From Camarhynchus parvulus (Eukaryota > Chordata > Aves > Passeriformes > Thraupidae): 64,000 nucleotides of DNA. The notes under the pieces are model-generated. The model did not search any database. It was given only the letters and a program-made list of their open reading frames with translations, and was not told the DNA's origin. A program made the translations under genes and the position numbers. Below, one piece after another: positions 62,949-64,000 of this stretch (within the stretch, counting starts at the first letter, position 1; each line of letters opens with the position of its first letter). The stretch spans positions 19,926,501 to 19,990,500 of the forward strand of contig NC_044572.1 in the NCBI RefSeq assembly GCF_901933205.1, read 5' to 3'.

Positions 62949-64000
62949 ATTATCTCTTTATCCCTGCAGTATGCAGAGATGTGCACCAAATCCACTGTTC
63001 TTGCAACAGATGAAACTTTGAAGCCCAGTCAGGTCCTAGAGTAATGTGCAATAGATTGGATGGTGCTAGGGGATGGAGGTGCTTTGGCTCACAGCAGCTG
63101 AACACTGGACACCACTGACACAACCAAAATCCATTCTTACCTCTCAGTCCTAGATCTGCATATTGCCTAACATGACACACAGATAACAGCTTATCTTTAC
63201 TGACTTTTTTTTACTTCTTAAACTTAGTAGTTTTACCCTTCTATAAGCCTCTAGAGAGCCATCACCAAATAGAAAAAAATTGTTGTTTTCTCTTTGCTGT
63301 AGCAAGTCTAGTACAAGTTTTTGGTTGTTGAGTTGTTCTGTTCTGGATTTTACTGATGCTACTTTTTACTTCCCTTTGTGTTCACAGATTTCATGTAGCA
63401 GGTAGTGCTGTGTGTCTGTTTTGATTTATTTTGGGGGAGGAAAAAAGAAATCTTATTTTTACATAATAGGACTTGTGTAATTATGATTCCTCTTCCCTCA
63501 CCTCTAAATTTATTCTAGTATTTACACTATTTCCCAAAGTAACTTGAGTGACAATTACTGCAAGTATTCCAATGTGTTATGAGTTTGACCAAGTCAGAGA
63601 CATGGCTGTGGGCCCAGTTTCCTCAGCTCTGAGCTGTAGTGTGATCATATTTCCTTCTCTTTCCATACAAATTTAAAACCTGTTGACCTATTTTACCATG
63701 TATTTGAGGCTTCTACCCTCATTCAAATGATTAAATTTTTATCTTAGTGCCCAGTTCAGCAGTTCAAAACAAACAAAAAGAAAGAAACAACAAAACCACT
63801 TGCCAGAAGTCAGATATTACAGCATCCCTTAGAGTGACAATGCCAAGCAGTCAGAATGTGCATGGCCTCAGACTAATGTGGCTATTATGGAAAACATGTG
63901 GGGACAAGGACTGCAGGAGTGTGGATTTAAGAATGCAATAGTTCTGTAGGGAAGACTATGCTTTTTTTATTACACTTCCCAGGATTAGGGAAAGGAAATC

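Overview
This is a vertebrate nuclear window, almost certainly from a bird and probably a songbird. The evidence is the AT-rich intron and desert sequence, CR1 LINE fragments with the avian 3' end, avian-type ERV LTRs, and split genes whose proteins match vertebrate ARL5B and NSUN6. No operons, bacterial genes, CRISPR arrays or confident RNA genes are present. Nearly all short ORFs elsewhere are chance.

Layout. Positions 1 to about 32,000 are a gene desert downstream of ARL5B. It holds a small CR1 remnant (4396-4470), a cluster of LTRs (about 17,532-19,512), an 18-bp hairpin (16,106-16,146) and a homeodomain-site-rich stretch that may be a conserved noncoding element (22,860-23,220). ARL5B lies on the minus strand. 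All six coding exons were found (49,156 down to 34,960); they join in frame to 179 codons, the same length as human ARL5B. A long AT-rich region below the stop codon is probably its 3' UTR. ARL5B intron 1 carries a CR1 fragment with the tail of the LINE reverse-transcriptase ORF, and a complete solo LTR (46,722-47,650) bounded by a 5-bp target-site duplication.

A CpG island (about 48,755-50,340) separates ARL5B from NSUN6, which runs on the plus strand. This is a head-to-head pair sharing one bidirectional promoter, with GC boxes, two TGACG half-sites one helical turn apart, and a YY1-type ATGGCGGC site. Seven NSUN6 coding exons (52,126-61,145; 259 codons, roughly the first 55% of the protein) were found. 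They cover the N-terminal region, the PUA RNA-binding domain and SAM-binding motif I. The catalytic cysteines and C-terminus lie beyond the right edge, and the last 2.9 kb is intron with a sense CR1 3' end.

Functionally, ARL5B is an Arf-like GTPase of the trans-Golgi network, and NSUN6 is an RNA cytosine-5 methyltransferase acting on tRNA-Cys/tRNA-Thr and some mRNAs. Their link here is the shared promoter rather than a common pathway. I see no convincing novel biological system. The most useful observations are the promoter architecture, the dated-looking solo LTR with its repeated core, the perfect hairpins, and the homopolymer just after the ARL5B stop codon.
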